A stretch of DNA of 64,000 nucleotides from Bradyrhizobium frederickii (GTDB taxonomy: Bacteria > Pseudomonadota > Alphaproteobacteria > Rhizobiales > Xanthobacteraceae): contig NZ_SPQS01000002.1 in NCBI RefSeq assembly GCF_004570865.1, positions 1-64,000 on the forward strand, given 5' to 3'. The first letter of the stretch is position 1. Each line of letters starts with the position of its first letter. Below the pieces are notes generated by a model. The model did no database searches and was not told where the DNA came from. It saw only the letters and a program-made list of their open reading frames with translations. The position numbers and the translations under genes were made by a program. This document shows, in pieces, positions 1-11,948 of this stretch.

Positions 1-399
1 TACGGCAAAACCGTGTGGTCCTGGCCGTCGTTGCTACGGTCAAGCCGGATCGAAGATGCGCGCGAGCCCAACCGGGTGGACGGCATCGCCAATTCGACCG
101 GCGAGGGAGGCCAGAAGGAAAGTTCGGCTCCCGGGAGAGCACGGCATAAGCCGTCCGACCACCGCGCAGGGAAGGCCGAGTGATTGGCCACACCTGTATG
201 CTGCTGTGCGGTTCTTTCTGCGTGTGCATTTCGCGCAGCGGACCGCGGGTGCGAGCTGGCACCCGGCCTTCCCTGCGCCCTCTTGGCTTTGAGAGGGTAG
301 CGAGACGAAGCAAAGCTCGGGCGAATTGCGCCGCGAGAATGCGAAGGCATGTCTTCTCTAAAAATCTCAAAAATTGATGATGCGAGCCCAAACTCATGA
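1..399. repeat. Dispersed repeat region with a fossil reading frame
   Basis: The first 182 bases are open in frame 1 (a fragment starting YGKTVWSWPSLL and ending in a TGA at 180-182), but with no start inside the window. The text resembles a degenerate fragment I associate with dispersed repeats in Bradyrhizobium and Rhodopseudomonas genomes. The following bases up to about 399 hold no convincing gene. I treat the stretch as repeat-derived non-coding DNA; a truncated real gene entering from the left cannot be excluded. Confidence 0.4.
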
Positions 400-546
400 C
401 CGTCACCCTGAGGCGCGCGCTCTGCTGCGCGCAGCGCTGCAGAGCAAGCCTCGAAGGGCGACGGCCCGGCTACATCGGGGCCGCTCATCCTTCGAGGCTC
501 CCCATGGGACGCGTTGCGTCCCATGCCTCGCACCTCAGGATGACGG
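400..546. repeat. Long imperfect inverted repeat (type A)
   Basis: The ends CCGTCACCCTGAGG (400-413) and CCTCAGGATGACGG (533-546) are inverted repeats with one mismatch. Internal shorter dyads (for example GGGACGCG next to CGTCCC around 508-522) suggest a branched hairpin. This is the style of short intergenic palindromic element found in many copies in Bradyrhizobium. No coding function. Confidence 0.65.
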
Positions 547-558
547 ATTTTGTAGTGT

Positions 559-752
559 CGTCATCGCGAGCAGCCATTGCGACGCTCGCGATGGCGTCGT
601 GCGCCACCCTCCGCTCGTGCCCCGGACGCAGCGCAGCGCCGCTTTGGCGGTGCGCTGCAGAGCCGGAGCCCATGTCGCGGCATTGTACCGTGCCGCCCTG
701 GGTCCCGGCTCTGCGCCGCAACGCCAAGAGGCGTTGCAGCTTGTCCGGGACA
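559..752. repeat. Compound intergenic palindromic repeats (type B)
   Basis: A small dyad GTCATCGCGAG / CTCGCGATGGC (559-596) is followed by a longer one with outer arms TGCCCCGGAC (619-628) and GTCCGGGACA (743-752) and G+C-rich inner arms around AGCGCAGCGCC. Two repeat families appear to be joined end to end. Nothing in it looks like a gene, and 753-902 also holds nothing I recognise. Confidence 0.6.
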
Positions 753-902
753 CGCGCATCCCAGTCAGCCTGCAAGCCTCCCCGAGCGGTGCTTTGCGGC
801 TTGTTTACCAATCCCGTCGCGCTGCAATTTCCATCTCGCGGTCTGCTTGCGGCCGTAGTACTTTCGTCTCAAGCACGGTTAACGGGCGGCAGGGGGAGGC
901 TG

Positions 903-1322
903 ATGAGGCGTGCGGGGCTGCTTGGCGTACCCTGGGTACGGCCATGGTCGTGGCAGGCGTTTCTGCTCGCTTGCATCGTTATCGCAATATCGGCTGTGTT
1001 TCAGGGCATCTGCGTCGCGCTCGGCGCGAAATTCTATTTTGCAGCGTTCCTGCCCAGCCTGTTCGTGCTCGGCCTCGTGGCGGGCACGCCGGCGGCGGGG
1101 TTCGCCGCGCTGTTCACCATTCCGCTGGTGTGGTGGGCGTTCATTCCGCCCGTCTTCGAGTTCAACGCGCTATCCGCCGCGAATGCCGATTCCATCAACC
1201 TGTTCTGCCTGCTGGCGGTGCTGCTGATCGGCCTTGCCGATCTCTGCCGCGAGACGATGAAGATCGTCAGCCGCGGCGGGCTGAAGCCCCCGGGCGAGAG
1301 CGCGGCAACGAATCCGCAATAA
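903..1322 (+). CDS. Small membrane protein with DUF4118-like transmembrane region
   Basis: 139 residues, almost all membrane: about four hydrophobic segments (roughly residues 16-38, 42-62, 64-80, 95-115). The stretch AAFLPSLFVLGLVAGTPAAG resembles the DUF4118 (KdpD-type) sensor membrane module, here without any kinase domain. The reading frame is open further upstream into the repeats, but ATG 903 starts where membrane-protein character begins. Function unknown; it could be a stand-alone sensor or anchor remnant of a histidine kinase. It is preceded by repeats, so it is probably transcribed alone. Confidence 0.65.
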   Translation: MRRAGLLGVPWVRPWSWQAFLLACIVIAISAVFQGICVALGAKFYFAAFLPSLFVLGLVAGTPAAGFAALFTIPLVWWAFIPPVFEFNALSAANADSINLFCLLAVLLIGLADLCRETMKIVSRGGLKPPGESAATNPQ

Positions 1323-1472
1323 ATCGCTCTCGACCTCGTCCCGGCACCACGAGGCGCGTTGCCTGCGCGCAACAATCCGGCAACCATCCGCGAGCTTGCC
1401 GCGCGCCGCTAACTTTTCGAAAAAGATTTGGCCGCAATTTCTCTCCCGGGAATGACGAGGGAGTTTTCGGAC

Positions 1473-1670
1473 ATGAACGGTCACGCCATCTTGGAGAACG
1501 TGCGACGCTATCGCGGCATCGCATCGCTCTATCGCCAGACCGCTGCATTCCGCCCGGGCCAGAGCTGGTCGCTGTTGGAGCAGGCAAGGGAGTGGGAAGC
1601 GCGGGCCCTGTCGGAGCTGGAAGCCTATTTCGCGACGCGCATGGACCACGCCGCGCCGCTCGCGGCCTGA
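1473..1670 (+). CDS. Short hypothetical protein, ENVRRYR family (copy 1)
   Basis: 65 residues, helical and charged, with the start MNGHAILENVRRYR. A clear paralogue lies at 15255-15467: both share ENVRRYR, then LASL/IASL, RQ, AA, RP, W-LL-QA, and a C-terminal LE-YF/LKAHF helix. ATG 1473 is chosen because the paralogue begins at the same ENVRRYR motif, and a purine-rich GACGAGGGAG lies 10-20 nt upstream. No known domain is recognised. Two diverged copies in one window suggest a lineage-specific family under selection rather than a spurious frame. Confidence 0.65.
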   Translation: MNGHAILENVRRYRGIASLYRQTAAFRPGQSWSLLEQAREWEARALSELEAYFATRMDHAAPLAA

Positions 1671-1808
1671 CCGCTAGCGACCGGCGCGGCCGCGAATCGG
1701 CCCGCCGCAGGCGCGATCGCGCTCGTGGCAATTACGGAGTTGTCTCGCCGCCCGCCTGTGCTAGCAACGGGCCGATCGAAATCTCCTCCACGCCGGCCGG
1801 GGCAAGCA

Positions 1809-1901
1809 ATGACCACCTTCAACCGCATCTTCACGACGCAGCGCCTGCTCCAGATCATCGCGATCCTGGCGGCCACCGTTGCCATGAAGCTGATGAGCTG
1901 A
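1809..1901 (+). CDS. Possible 30-residue membrane peptide
   Basis: A very short open frame: MTTFNRIFTTQ, then one hydrophobic segment (LLQIIAILAATVAMKLM), then TGA at 1899-1901. It has a basic, polar head followed by a single hydrophobic helix, as in known small membrane peptides. It lies 11 nt from the convergent end of cbbR. No strong ribosome-binding site is visible (GGGGCAAGCA upstream), so it is a candidate only. Confidence 0.35.
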   Translation: MTTFNRIFTTQRLLQIIAILAATVAMKLMS

Positions 1902-1912
1902 GCGCCGGCGGC

Positions 1913-2890
1913 TCAGCGTCCTTCGAGCTCGGGCAGGTCGGGCAGGTAGTTCGACCCTTCCGAGCCCAGAAAATCGAACATCGCCTGCGCCGGCGGCAGC
2001 AGCACCTTGTCGCTGCGGCGAATCACGTACCATTGCCGCACGATCGGCAGGCCCGCGACGTCGAGCACGACGAGCCGGCCCTCGGCGAGCTCATGCGCCA
2101 CCGTGTGGGCCGAGATGAAGGCGATGCCGAGCCCGGCGATCACCGCCTGCTTGATGGTCTCGTTGCTGCTCATCTCCATGCCGATGATCGGCTCGAGGTC
2201 GGATTTCTGGAACATGCCCTCCATCAGCGTCCGCGTGCCCGAGCCGGGTTCGCGGGTGAGGAAGGTCTCGTGCACGAGATCGGTCAGGCTGAGGCCGGAA
2301 TCCTGCTCGAGCCAGTGCCCCTTGCGCGCGACGATGATGTGCGGATTGCGCCCGAGCTGACGGACGTCGACGGAGACGTCGGCCGGCGGCCGACCCATCA
2401 CCGCGAAATCGAGGTCGTAGCCGTGCATGGCCCCGCGGATCTCCTCGCGATTGCCGATCGTCAGCTTGATCTCGATCTTGGGATAGCGCTTGGAGAACGC
2501 CGCGATCGCGTGCGGCACGAAATATTTCGCGGTCGAGACCGCGCCGAGATGCACCGTGCCGCCGGTCCGTCCCGCCAGCAGGTCGAGCGCGCCCTGGCAG
2601 TCCATGATGGCGGCCTCGACCCGTTCGGCCAGCGTCAGCACCTCCTTGCCCGCCTCCGTCAGCAGCATGCCGTCGCCGGTCCGCTGCACCAGCGGCAGGC
2701 CGGCGAGGTCCTGAAGCTGCCGCAGCTGCTGGGTCACGGCCGGCTGGGTCAGCCCGAGATGGCCGGACGCCGCCGTCACGCTGCCCTTGGCCGAGAGCGC
2801 CGCAAGGGAGCGCAGCTGCCGGATCGTCAGATGCCGGAGCTGAGCCGCCGCATGGCCGGGACCATTATAAGAAAATTCTTTGAGGCTCAT
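1913..2890 (-). CDS. cbbR: LysR-type regulator of the cbb operon
   Basis: 325 residues. Residues about 18-78 form a LysR winged helix-turn-helix (LTIRQLRSLAALSAKGSVTA, then LTQPAVTQQLRQLQ), followed by a LysR substrate-binding domain (about 105-310) with the LGAVSTAKYFVPH start typical of CbbR. In autotrophs CbbR activates the CO2-fixation operon in response to metabolites such as RuBP, PEP or NADPH. It is divergent from cbbF with 119 nt between starts, the classic CbbR arrangement. The first ATG (2890) gives 17 residues before the HTH domain; a later start is possible. Confidence 0.93.
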   Translation of the reverse strand: MSLKEFSYNGPGHAAAQLRHLTIRQLRSLAALSAKGSVTAASGHLGLTQPAVTQQLRQLQDLAGLPLVQRTGDGMLLTEAGKEVLTLAERVEAAIMDCQGALDLLAGRTGGTVHLGAVSTAKYFVPHAIAAFSKRYPKIEIKLTIGNREEIRGAMHGYDLDFAVMGRPPADVSVDVRQLGRNPHIIVARKGHWLEQDSGLSLTDLVHETFLTREPGSGTRTLMEGMFQKSDLEPIIGMEMSSNETIKQAVIAGLGIAFISAHTVAHELAEGRLVVLDVAGLPIVRQWYVIRRSDKVLLPPAQAMFDFLGSEGSNYLPDLPELEGR

Positions 2891-2915
2891 TATGATTAGA
2901 AATTTTCCTTATTAA
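2890..2915. promoter_or_regulatory. Candidate CbbR/LysR binding region between cbbR and cbbF
   Basis: This is the A+T-rich core of the divergent intergenic region. It reads as two abutting 13-mers that each fit the loose LysR T-N11-A rule (2890-2902 and 2903-2915), with a small palindrome GAAATTTTC at its centre (2899-2907). It overlaps the first bases of cbbR, so binding could repress cbbR while activating cbbF. This is a motif match by eye only. Confidence 0.4.
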
Positions 2916-3009
2916 GCTGCCCCTGTCAATCTCCTGATGCCGGGACTGACCGCACCAACCTCCAGCGGGGAGGCAATTGGAGCGGCGCCGGCAAAGGGGA
3001 TGGACGCAG

Positions 3010-4047
3010 ATGACCGGGCAACTCAGGCTGGACGATCACCTTCAACGGTATTCTGAGACCGCGCCGCACGCGCTGGCCGTGGCAGCCGCGGTCGATGCCA
3101 TCGCGGCGGCGGCCATCGAGATCGCCGACCTCATCGCCACCGGCGATCTCGCCGACGCCTCCGGCCTGACCACCGGCCGCAACAGCGACGGCGACCTCCA
3201 GCGCGATCTCGACGTGCAGGCGGATGCGATCCTGCGCCGTTGCCTCAGCCAGCTGCCGATCGCAGCGCTCGCCTCGGAAGAGATGCGCGAGGCCCAGATC
3301 GGCGACCGCGAGGGCCGCATCTGCGTCGCGATCGATCCGCTCGACGGCTCCTCCAACATCGACATCAACATGACGGTGGGCACGATCTTCTCGATCCTGC
3401 CCGCCCCGGACGACCTTACGCTCGCCTTCCACCAGCGCGGCTCGGCGCAGCTTGCGGCGGGCTTCGTCACCTACGGTCCGCAGACCTCCCTGGTGCTGAC
3501 GCTCGGCGAGGGCGTCGACATCTTCACGCTCGACCGCAAGGCGGGCTGCTTCCGCCTCGCGCGCGGCGGCGCGCAGATCGCCGAGACCGGCGAGGAATTC
3601 GCGATCAACGCGTCGAACCGCCGGCACTGGGACCCGCCGGTGCGCGCCTTCATCGACGAATGTCTCGCCGGCGTCGAAGGGCCCGCCAATCACGATTTCA
3701 ACATGCGCTGGGTCGGCTCGCTGGTCGCCGAGGCCTATCGCATCCTCACCCGCGGCGGCGTCTTCCTCTACCCTTCCGACGCGCGTCCCGGTTACGGCGA
3801 CGGCCGCCTGCGCCTCGTCTACGAGGCGCACCCGATGGCCATGATCATCGAGCAGGCCGGCGGCTCCGCCACGACGGGACGCGAGCGCATCCTCGACCTC
3901 TCGGCGCAGAGCCTGCACCAGCGCGCGCCGCTGATCATGGGCTCGAGCAACGAGGTGCGCCGCGTCGAGGAGCTGCATTGCGATCCCCTGCTGGTCGCCA
4001 GCGTCTCCGCACCGCTGTTCGCGCGGCGCGGATTCTTCCGGCTCTGA
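3010..4047 (+). CDS. cbbF: Fructose-1,6-/sedoheptulose-1,7-bisphosphatase
   Basis: 345 residues. Class I FBPase: the metal/substrate motif [20 protein letters not shown] is present, as are an upstream acidic SEEM segment, the nucleotide/sugar-phosphate region ([20 protein letters not shown]) and the C-terminal [15 protein letters not shown]. It removes the C1 phosphate from FBP and SBP in the regenerative phase of the Calvin cycle. ATG 3010 is preferred over an in-frame ATG 33 nt upstream because the homologous start [11 protein letters not shown] follows AAGGGGATGGACGCAG. First gene of the cbb operon; cbbP follows after 12 nt. Confidence 0.95.
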   Translation: MTGQLRLDDHLQRYSETAPHALAVAAAVDAIAAAAIEIADLIATGDLADASGLTTGRNSDGDLQRDLDVQADAILRRCLSQLPIAALASEEMREAQIGDREGRICVAIDPLDGSSNIDINMTVGTIFSILPAPDDLTLAFHQRGSAQLAAGFVTYGPQTSLVLTLGEGVDIFTLDRKAGCFRLARGGAQIAETGEEFAINASNRRHWDPPVRAFIDECLAGVEGPANHDFNMRWVGSLVAEAYRILTRGGVFLYPSDARPGYGDGRLRLVYEAHPMAMIIEQAGGSATTGRERILDLSAQSLHQRAPLIMGSSNEVRRVEELHCDPLLVASVSAPLFARRGFFRL

Positions 4048-4059
4048 GCGAGGCGTCCC

Positions 4060-4935
4060 ATGTCCAGGAAGCACCCGATCATCTCCATCACCGGCTCCTC
4101 CGGCGCCGGCACCACCTCGGTGAAGAAGACGTTCGAGCAGATATTTTTCCGCGAGAAGGTCAACGCCGCCTATATCGAAGGCGACGCGTTTCATCGCTAC
4201 GACCGCGCCGAGATGCGCGCGCAGATGGCCAAGGAAGCCGATCGCGGCAACAAGCATTTCAGCCATTTCAGCCCCGAGACCAACCTGTTCGAGGAGCTGG
4301 AGCGCGCCTTCCGCGACTACGGCGAGACCGGCACGGCGGTGACGCGGCACTACGTCCACGACGCCGAGGAATCGGCGCTGCACGGCGCGGCGCCCGGCAC
4401 CTTCACCGATTGGGAGAAGCTGCCGGAGAACTCGGACCTGCTGTTCTACGAGGGCCTGCACGGCGCCGTGGTCACCGACAAGGTCAATGTCGCGCGCTAT
4501 GCCGACCTCAAGATCGGCGTCGTCCCGGTCATCAATCTCGAATGGATCCAGAAGCTGCACCGCGATCGCAGCGCGCGCGGCTATTCGACCGAGGCGGTCA
4601 CCGACACCATCCTGCGGCGGATGCCCGACTACATCCACTACATCTGCCCGCAATTCACCGAGACCGACATCAACTTCCAGCGCGTGCCGACGGTGGACAC
4701 CTCCAATCCGTTCATCGCGCGCTGGATTCCGACGCCGGACGAATCGATGGTGGTGATCCGCTTCAAGAACCCGCGCGGCATCGACTTCCCTTATCTGCTG
4801 TCGATGCTGCCGCAGAGCTGGATGTCGCGCGCCAATTCCATCGTCTGCCCCGGCGCGAAGCTCGACCTGGCGATGCAGCTGATCCTGACGCCGCTGATCA
4901 TGCAGCTCATCGAGCGCAAGCGGAACCTGAAGTGA
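4060..4935 (+). CDS. cbbP: Phosphoribulokinase
   Basis: 291 residues, the usual length of the bacterial (class I) enzyme. The Walker A motif [14 protein letters not shown] occupies residues about 12-25, followed by the catalytic region [10 protein letters not shown] and YEGLHGAVV. It phosphorylates ribulose-5-phosphate to ribulose-1,5-bisphosphate with ATP, the committed step supplying RuBisCO. It lies 12 nt after cbbF and 28 nt before cbbT, within the single cbb transcription unit. Confidence 0.96.
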   Translation: MSRKHPIISITGSSGAGTTSVKKTFEQIFFREKVNAAYIEGDAFHRYDRAEMRAQMAKEADRGNKHFSHFSPETNLFEELERAFRDYGETGTAVTRHYVHDAEESALHGAAPGTFTDWEKLPENSDLLFYEGLHGAVVTDKVNVARYADLKIGVVPVINLEWIQKLHRDRSARGYSTEAVTDTILRRMPDYIHYICPQFTETDINFQRVPTVDTSNPFIARWIPTPDESMVVIRFKNPRGIDFPYLLSMLPQSWMSRANSIVCPGAKLDLAMQLILTPLIMQLIERKRNLK

Positions 4936-4963
4936 CGCACACCAACGACAATGGGAGGATCCG

Positions 4964-6982
4964 ATGAACATCTCGGTTCATGCCGAAGCCGACCTCAATG
5001 CGGTCTCGCACAATGATCTCGCCAACGCCGTCCGCTTCCTCGCGGTCGATGCCATCGAGACGTCGCAGTCGGGCCATCCCGGCCTGCCCATGGGCATGGC
5101 GGATGTCGCAACCGTACTGTTCTCGCGGTTCCTGAAATTCGACTCGGCGCATCCCAATTGGCCGGACCGCGATCGCTTCGTGCTGTCGGCCGGCCATGGC
5201 TCGATGCTGCTCTATGCATTGCTGCATCTGACCGGCGGCGACGTCAGCCTCGACGACATCAAGGCCTTCCGGCAATGGGGCTCGAAGACGCCGGGCCATC
5301 CGGAATACGGCCATACGCCGGGCGTGGAGACCACGACGGGGCCGCTGGGGCAGGGGATCGCGACCGCGGTCGGGATGGCGCTCGCCGAGCGCATGGCCAA
5401 TGCGCGGCATGGCGACGGCCTTGTCGACCACTTCACCTATGTCATCGCGGGCGACGGCTGCCTGATGGAAGGCATCAGCCAGGAGGCGATCTCGCTTGCC
5501 GGCCATCTCGGGCTCGGCCGACTGATCGTGCTGTTCGACGACAACGGCATCTCGATCGACGGACCGACCTCGCTGGCCACGTCCGACGATCAGCTCGCGC
5601 GCTTCGCCGCCTCTGGCTGGTCGGTGCGCAGCATCGACGGGCACGATCCCGAAGCCGTGGCACAGGCGATCGCAGAGGAGCGGGAGACTGCAAAACCGTC
5701 GCTGATCGCCTGCCGCACCATCATCGGCTACGGTGCGCCAGATCGACAAGGCACTGAGAAGGCGCATGGCGCGCCGCTCGGCACTGAGCAGACGGCCGCG
5801 GCGCGGCGGGCTCTCGGTTGGGACTATCAACCCTTCGTGGTGCCGATGCCGGTGCTCAAGGCCTGGCGGATGATCGGGCAGCGCGGGCAGGTCGACCGCC
5901 TCTCCTGGCTCGACCGCTATGAATGCGCGAGGCCGGAGCAGCGCGATCTGTTCGTCGAGGGCAAGGCCGTCGCTCTGCCTGCCGCCTATGCGCTGGCCGC
6001 CGCGAAATTGCGCGAGCGCTTTGCCAGCGAGCGTCCGAAGCTCGCGACGCGGCAGGCCTCGCAACAGGTGCTCGACGGTATCGCCGGGACCATCCCCGGC
6101 CTGGTCGGCGGCTCCGCGGACCTCACGCATTCGAACCTGACGCATGCCAAGGCGCAGGCTCCCGTCAAGCGCGGGGCGTTCGCCGGCGACTACATCCACT
6201 ACGGCATTCGCGAGCACGGCATGGCCGCCGCGATGAACGGCCTCGCGCTGCATGGCGGCTTCATTCCCTATGGCGGTACGTTCCTGGCGTTCTCCGACTA
6301 CAGCCGGCCGGCGATCCGCCTTGCGGCGCTGATGCGGCTACGCGTGATCCATGTGATGACGCACGACTCCATCGGACTAGGAGAGGATGGCCCGACGCAC
6401 CAGCCGGTCGAGCATCTGCCGGCGCTGCGCGTCATTCCCAACCTGCTCGTGTTCCGGCCGGCTGATGCCGTGGAGACGCTGGAGGCCTGGGACTGTGCGC
6501 TTACGGCGGAGCATCGTCCGTCCGTGCTGTGCCTGTCGCGGCAGGCGCTGCCGACCTTCCGCAGCGATGCGCGCGGCAGAAACCGTGTCTCACGCGGCGC
6601 CTATCTCGTCGTCTCGCCGGACGGCGGCCGCGACGTGACATTGATGGCAACCGGCTCGGAAGTCTCGATCGCGCTGGAAGCAGCCCGCCTGCTTGCGACC
6701 GAGCACGTCCGTGCGGCGGTGGTGTCGGCGCCCTGCTTCGCCCTCTTCGAGGAGCAGCCGGACGATTACCGCGCCACCGTGCTCGGCACGGCGCCGCGCG
6801 TCGGTGTCGAGGCAGCCGTCGCCGGCGACTGGCATCGCTGGATCGGCCCGGACGGCGAATTCGTCGGCATGCGCGGCTTCGGCGCCTCGGCGCCGGCACC
6901 GGTGCTGTACCGGGAATTCGGCATCACGCCGCAAAGCATTGCGGAAGCGGCCCGCCGGGCGATCGCCCGCAAGCGTCAATAA
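4964..6982 (+). CDS. cbbT: Transketolase
   Basis: 672 residues. The N-terminal thiamine-diphosphate domain carries [12 protein letters not shown] and the GDG...N cofactor motif ([20 protein letters not shown], then DDNGISIDG). A pyrimidine-binding domain (about 355-530) has the [11 protein letters not shown] helix with the catalytic Glu, and the C-terminal transketolase domain follows. It transfers two-carbon units in the Calvin cycle and pentose phosphate pathway. The AGGATCCG before ATG 4964 is a reasonable ribosome-binding site. cbbA follows 12 nt later. Confidence 0.96.
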   Translation: MNISVHAEADLNAVSHNDLANAVRFLAVDAIETSQSGHPGLPMGMADVATVLFSRFLKFDSAHPNWPDRDRFVLSAGHGSMLLYALLHLTGGDVSLDDIKAFRQWGSKTPGHPEYGHTPGVETTTGPLGQGIATAVGMALAERMANARHGDGLVDHFTYVIAGDGCLMEGISQEAISLAGHLGLGRLIVLFDDNGISIDGPTSLATSDDQLARFAASGWSVRSIDGHDPEAVAQAIAEERETAKPSLIACRTIIGYGAPDRQGTEKAHGAPLGTEQTAAARRALGWDYQPFVVPMPVLKAWRMIGQRGQVDRLSWLDRYECARPEQRDLFVEGKAVALPAAYALAAAKLRERFASERPKLATRQASQQVLDGIAGTIPGLVGGSADLTHSNLTHAKAQAPVKRGAFAGDYIHYGIREHGMAAAMNGLALHGGFIPYGGTFLAFSDYSRPAIRLAALMRLRVIHVMTHDSIGLGEDGPTHQPVEHLPALRVIPNLLVFRPADAVETLEAWDCALTAEHRPSVLCLSRQALPTFRSDARGRNRVSRGAYLVVSPDGGRDVTLMATGSEVSIALEAARLLATEHVRAAVVSAPCFALFEEQPDDYRATVLGTAPRVGVEAAVAGDWHRWIGPDGEFVGMRGFGASAPAPVLYREFGITPQSIAEAARRAIARKRQ

Positions 6983-6994
6983 GGAGGACCAATC

Positions 6995-9578
<2,584 letters not shown>

Positions 9579-9589
9579 GGAGATTTGAC

Positions 9590-9997
9590 ATGAAGCTGAC
9601 TCAAGGCTGCTTCTCGTTCCTGCCCGATCTCACCGACGATCAGATCACCAAGCAGGTGCAATATTGTCTGACCAAGGGTTGGGCGGTGAATATCGAGTTC
9701 ACCGACGATCCCCATCCCCGCAACACCTATTGGGAGATGTGGGGCCTGCCGATGTTCGACCTTCAGGACGCCGCCGGCGTGATGATGGAGCTCGCCGAAT
9801 GCCGCAGGGTGTACGGCGACCGCTACATCCGCATCAGCGGCTTCGATTCCAGCCATGGCTGGGAATCGGTGCGGATCTCCTTCCTCGTCAACCGGCCGCC
9901 GCAAGAGGCGGAGTTCGAGCTGGTGCGGCAGGAAGTCGGCGGCCGCGCGATCCGTTACACCACGGTGCGCAAGCCGGCCGCCCACGCCACTCAATAA
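9590..9997 (+). CDS. cbbS: Ribulose-1,5-bisphosphate carboxylase small subunit (red type)
   Basis: 135 residues, starting [16 protein letters not shown] as in form IC small subunits. The C-terminal extension ([13 protein letters not shown]) is the red-type beta-hairpin that lines the L8S8 solvent channel, absent from green-type subunits. Start ATG 9590 follows TTTGAGGAGATTTGAC, 11 nt after cbbL. It caps and stabilises the octameric large-subunit core. Confidence 0.96.
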   Translation: MKLTQGCFSFLPDLTDDQITKQVQYCLTKGWAVNIEFTDDPHPRNTYWEMWGLPMFDLQDAAGVMMELAECRRVYGDRYIRISGFDSSHGWESVRISFLVNRPPQEAEFELVRQEVGGRAIRYTTVRKPAAHATQ

Positions 9998-10049
9998 CCA
10001 TTCTCCTCCGCGCGGAGCTCTCCCTGCTCCGTATCCTTGGCGGACCACT

Positions 10050-10074
10050 GCTTCGCCGCTCCCCGCGGCGAAGC
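10050..10074 (+). terminator. Strong hairpin between cbbS and cbbX
   Basis: A perfect 10-bp stem, GCTTCGCCGC (10050-10059) and GCGGCGAAGC (10065-10074), with a 5-nt loop, followed by TCCTTTCTT. The U tract is short and interrupted, so it may act as a partial terminator or as an mRNA 3' stabiliser that keeps cbbLS message more abundant than downstream cbbX-cbbE. It is 20 nt before the cbbX start. Confidence 0.6.
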
Positions 10075-10094
10075 TCCTTTCTTCGAGGGTAGCT

Positions 10095-11027
10095 ATGCTG
10101 GATGTTCCCCACGCAGCCACGACCGAGCCCGGCGAGACCCATTTCGATCTCCGCAAGGAGGCCGAAGCGGCTGGGATCACCGACACGCTGCAGCAGCTCG
10201 AGCAGGAGTTGATCGGATTGAAGCCGGTCAAAAGCCGCGTGCGCCAGATCGCGTCATTGCTGCTGATCGAGCGCATCCGGCAGCGTGCGGGGCTGGCGTC
10301 CGCGCCACCGACGCTGCACATGTCGTTTACCGGCAATCCCGGCACCGGCAAGACCACGGTGGCGCTGCGCATGGCCAAGATCCTGCACGGTCTCGGCTTC
10401 GTGCGGCGCGGGCAGGTGATCTCCGTGACGCGCGACGATCTCGTCGGCCAATATATCGGCCACACCGCGCCGAAGACCAAGGAGATCCTGAAGAAGGCGA
10501 TGGGCGGCGTGCTGTTCATCGACGAAGCCTATTACCTGCATCGGCCCGACAACGAGCGCGACTACGGTCAGGAAGCCATCGAGATCCTGCTCCAGGTGAT
10601 GGAGAACCAGCGCGAGGACCTCGTCGTGATCCTCGCCGGCTATGGCGAGCGCATGACGAACTTCTTCGCCTCCAATCCCGGCTTCCGCTCGCGCATCGCC
10701 CACCACATCGAATTTCCCGACTATGCGGAGGCCGAGCTGCTCGTCATTGCCGAGCTGATGCTGAAGGAGCGGGGTTATCGCTTCTCGGCGGCGGCGCGCG
10801 AGGCGTTCGAGAAATACATCGCGCTGCGCCGGACCCAGCCGTTCTTCTCCAATGCACGCTCGATCCGCAACGCCGTCGACCGCATCCGGCTGCGGCAGGC
10901 CGATCGCCTGGTGTCCGATCTCGACCGCATGCTCGATGTCGCCGACCTCGAAACCATCGATCCCATGGACATCCTGGCGAGCCGCGTCTTCAGCGGCGGC
11001 GCCGATGCGCGGAGTGCAAAGCCATGA
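10095..11027 (+). CDS. cbbX: Red-type RuBisCO activase, AAA+ ATPase
   Basis: 310 residues. AAA+ core with Walker [10 protein letters not shown] (residues 80-88), Walker [13 protein letters not shown] (about 138-149) and sensor/arginine-finger segments around [11 protein letters not shown]. The [10 protein letters not shown] loop corresponds to the conserved pore-loop region. CbbX hexamers, activated by RuBP, remodel inhibited red-type RuBisCO by pulling on the large-subunit C-terminus. The upstream open frame has no start near a ribosome-binding site, whereas GAGGGTAGCT precedes ATG 10095. Its TGA overlaps the cbbE ATG (ATGA), implying translational coupling. Confidence 0.96.
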   Translation: MLDVPHAATTEPGETHFDLRKEAEAAGITDTLQQLEQELIGLKPVKSRVRQIASLLLIERIRQRAGLASAPPTLHMSFTGNPGTGKTTVALRMAKILHGLGFVRRGQVISVTRDDLVGQYIGHTAPKTKEILKKAMGGVLFIDEAYYLHRPDNERDYGQEAIEILLQVMENQREDLVVILAGYGERMTNFFASNPGFRSRIAHHIEFPDYAEAELLVIAELMLKERGYRFSAAAREAFEKYIALRRTQPFFSNARSIRNAVDRIRLRQADRLVSDLDRMLDVADLETIDPMDILASRVFSGGADARSAKP

Positions 11028-11761
11028 CCGGAGAGATCGTCATTGCGCCCTCGATCCTGGCTGCGGATTTCGCGCGTCTCGGCGAGGAGGTCGCGGCAAT
11101 CGACACCGCCGGCGCCGATTGGATCCATTGCGACGTCATGGATGGACACTTCGTGCCGAACATCAGCTTTGGCGCCGATGTCATCAAGGCGATCCGGCCG
11201 ACGACGAAGAAAATCTTCGACGTGCATCTCATGATCGCGCCTGTCGATCCTTATCTCGAAGCGTTCGCAAGGGCCGGAGCGGACGTCATCACGGTGCACG
11301 TTGAAGCCGGCCCGCATCTCGACCGTTCACTCCAGGCGATCCGTGCGCTTGGCAAGAAGGCCGGCGCCAGCCTGTGTCCCGCCACGCCCGAGAGCGCCAT
11401 CGCCTACGTGCTCGATCGGATCGATCTCGTGCTGGTGATGACGGTCAATCCGGGATTTGGCGGCCAGTCGTTCCTCGAATCCCAGCTCGAGAAGATCGAG
11501 CGGATCAAGGCCATGATCGGCGACCGGCCGATCCGGCTCCAGGTCGACGGCGGTATCACGCGCGACAATGCCGCTGCCGTGGCGGCGGCGGGCGCGGATA
11601 CGCTGGTAGCGGGTTCCGCGGTGTTTCGCGGCAACAGCGTTGCCGACTATGCCGCAAATATCCGGGCCATCCGCACCGCCGCCGAGACGGGACGGGTTGC
11701 AAAGCGGCAAGATAATGGTGTCCAGCCGATGCGCCTCGGCGAAGGCGCGCGCACCCGGTAG
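11024..11761 (+). CDS. cbbE: Ribulose-phosphate 3-epimerase
   Basis: 245 residues; TIM-barrel epimerase with the metal/catalytic motifs [47 protein letters not shown] and LQVDGGI. It interconverts ribulose-5-phosphate and xylulose-5-phosphate, feeding phosphoribulokinase. ATG 11024 overlaps the cbbX stop by four bases. It is about 20 residues longer at the C-terminus than typical Rpe, ending in an unconserved basic tail. It is probably the last cbb gene; no clear terminator is visible before the next gene. Confidence 0.94.
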   Translation: MTGEIVIAPSILAADFARLGEEVAAIDTAGADWIHCDVMDGHFVPNISFGADVIKAIRPTTKKIFDVHLMIAPVDPYLEAFARAGADVITVHVEAGPHLDRSLQAIRALGKKAGASLCPATPESAIAYVLDRIDLVLVMTVNPGFGGQSFLESQLEKIERIKAMIGDRPIRLQVDGGITRDNAAAVAAAGADTLVAGSAVFRGNSVADYAANIRAIRTAAETGRVAKRQDNGVQPMRLGEGARTR

Positions 11762-11948
11762 ATTACGGGCTGGCACATAAGTTGACGGCTCGGCGCGGGA
11801 ACTTCCCGGAGTCTTACGGAGAATCTTGGCGCGACTCGGCAATACGCTTCATGCCGGGGTAACCAACGGTGTCGAACGACGCGCGCGATTAACAGCGACG
11901 CAATGCGCCGTCTCACAATCTGTGGTTCAAGGCTGCAGAGGGCGTGGG

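Noticed and set aside
374..2899. An 841-codon plus-strand frame spanning repeats, two small genes and cbbR
   Set aside because: It runs through several palindromic repeats and antisense to the clear LysR gene cbbR; codon pattern and composition are those of a shadow frame.
2926..4971. A 681-codon minus-strand frame opposite cbbF and cbbP
   Set aside because: Both cbbF and cbbP are unambiguous on the plus strand; the antisense frame has only Arg/Asp/Val/Gly-rich text.
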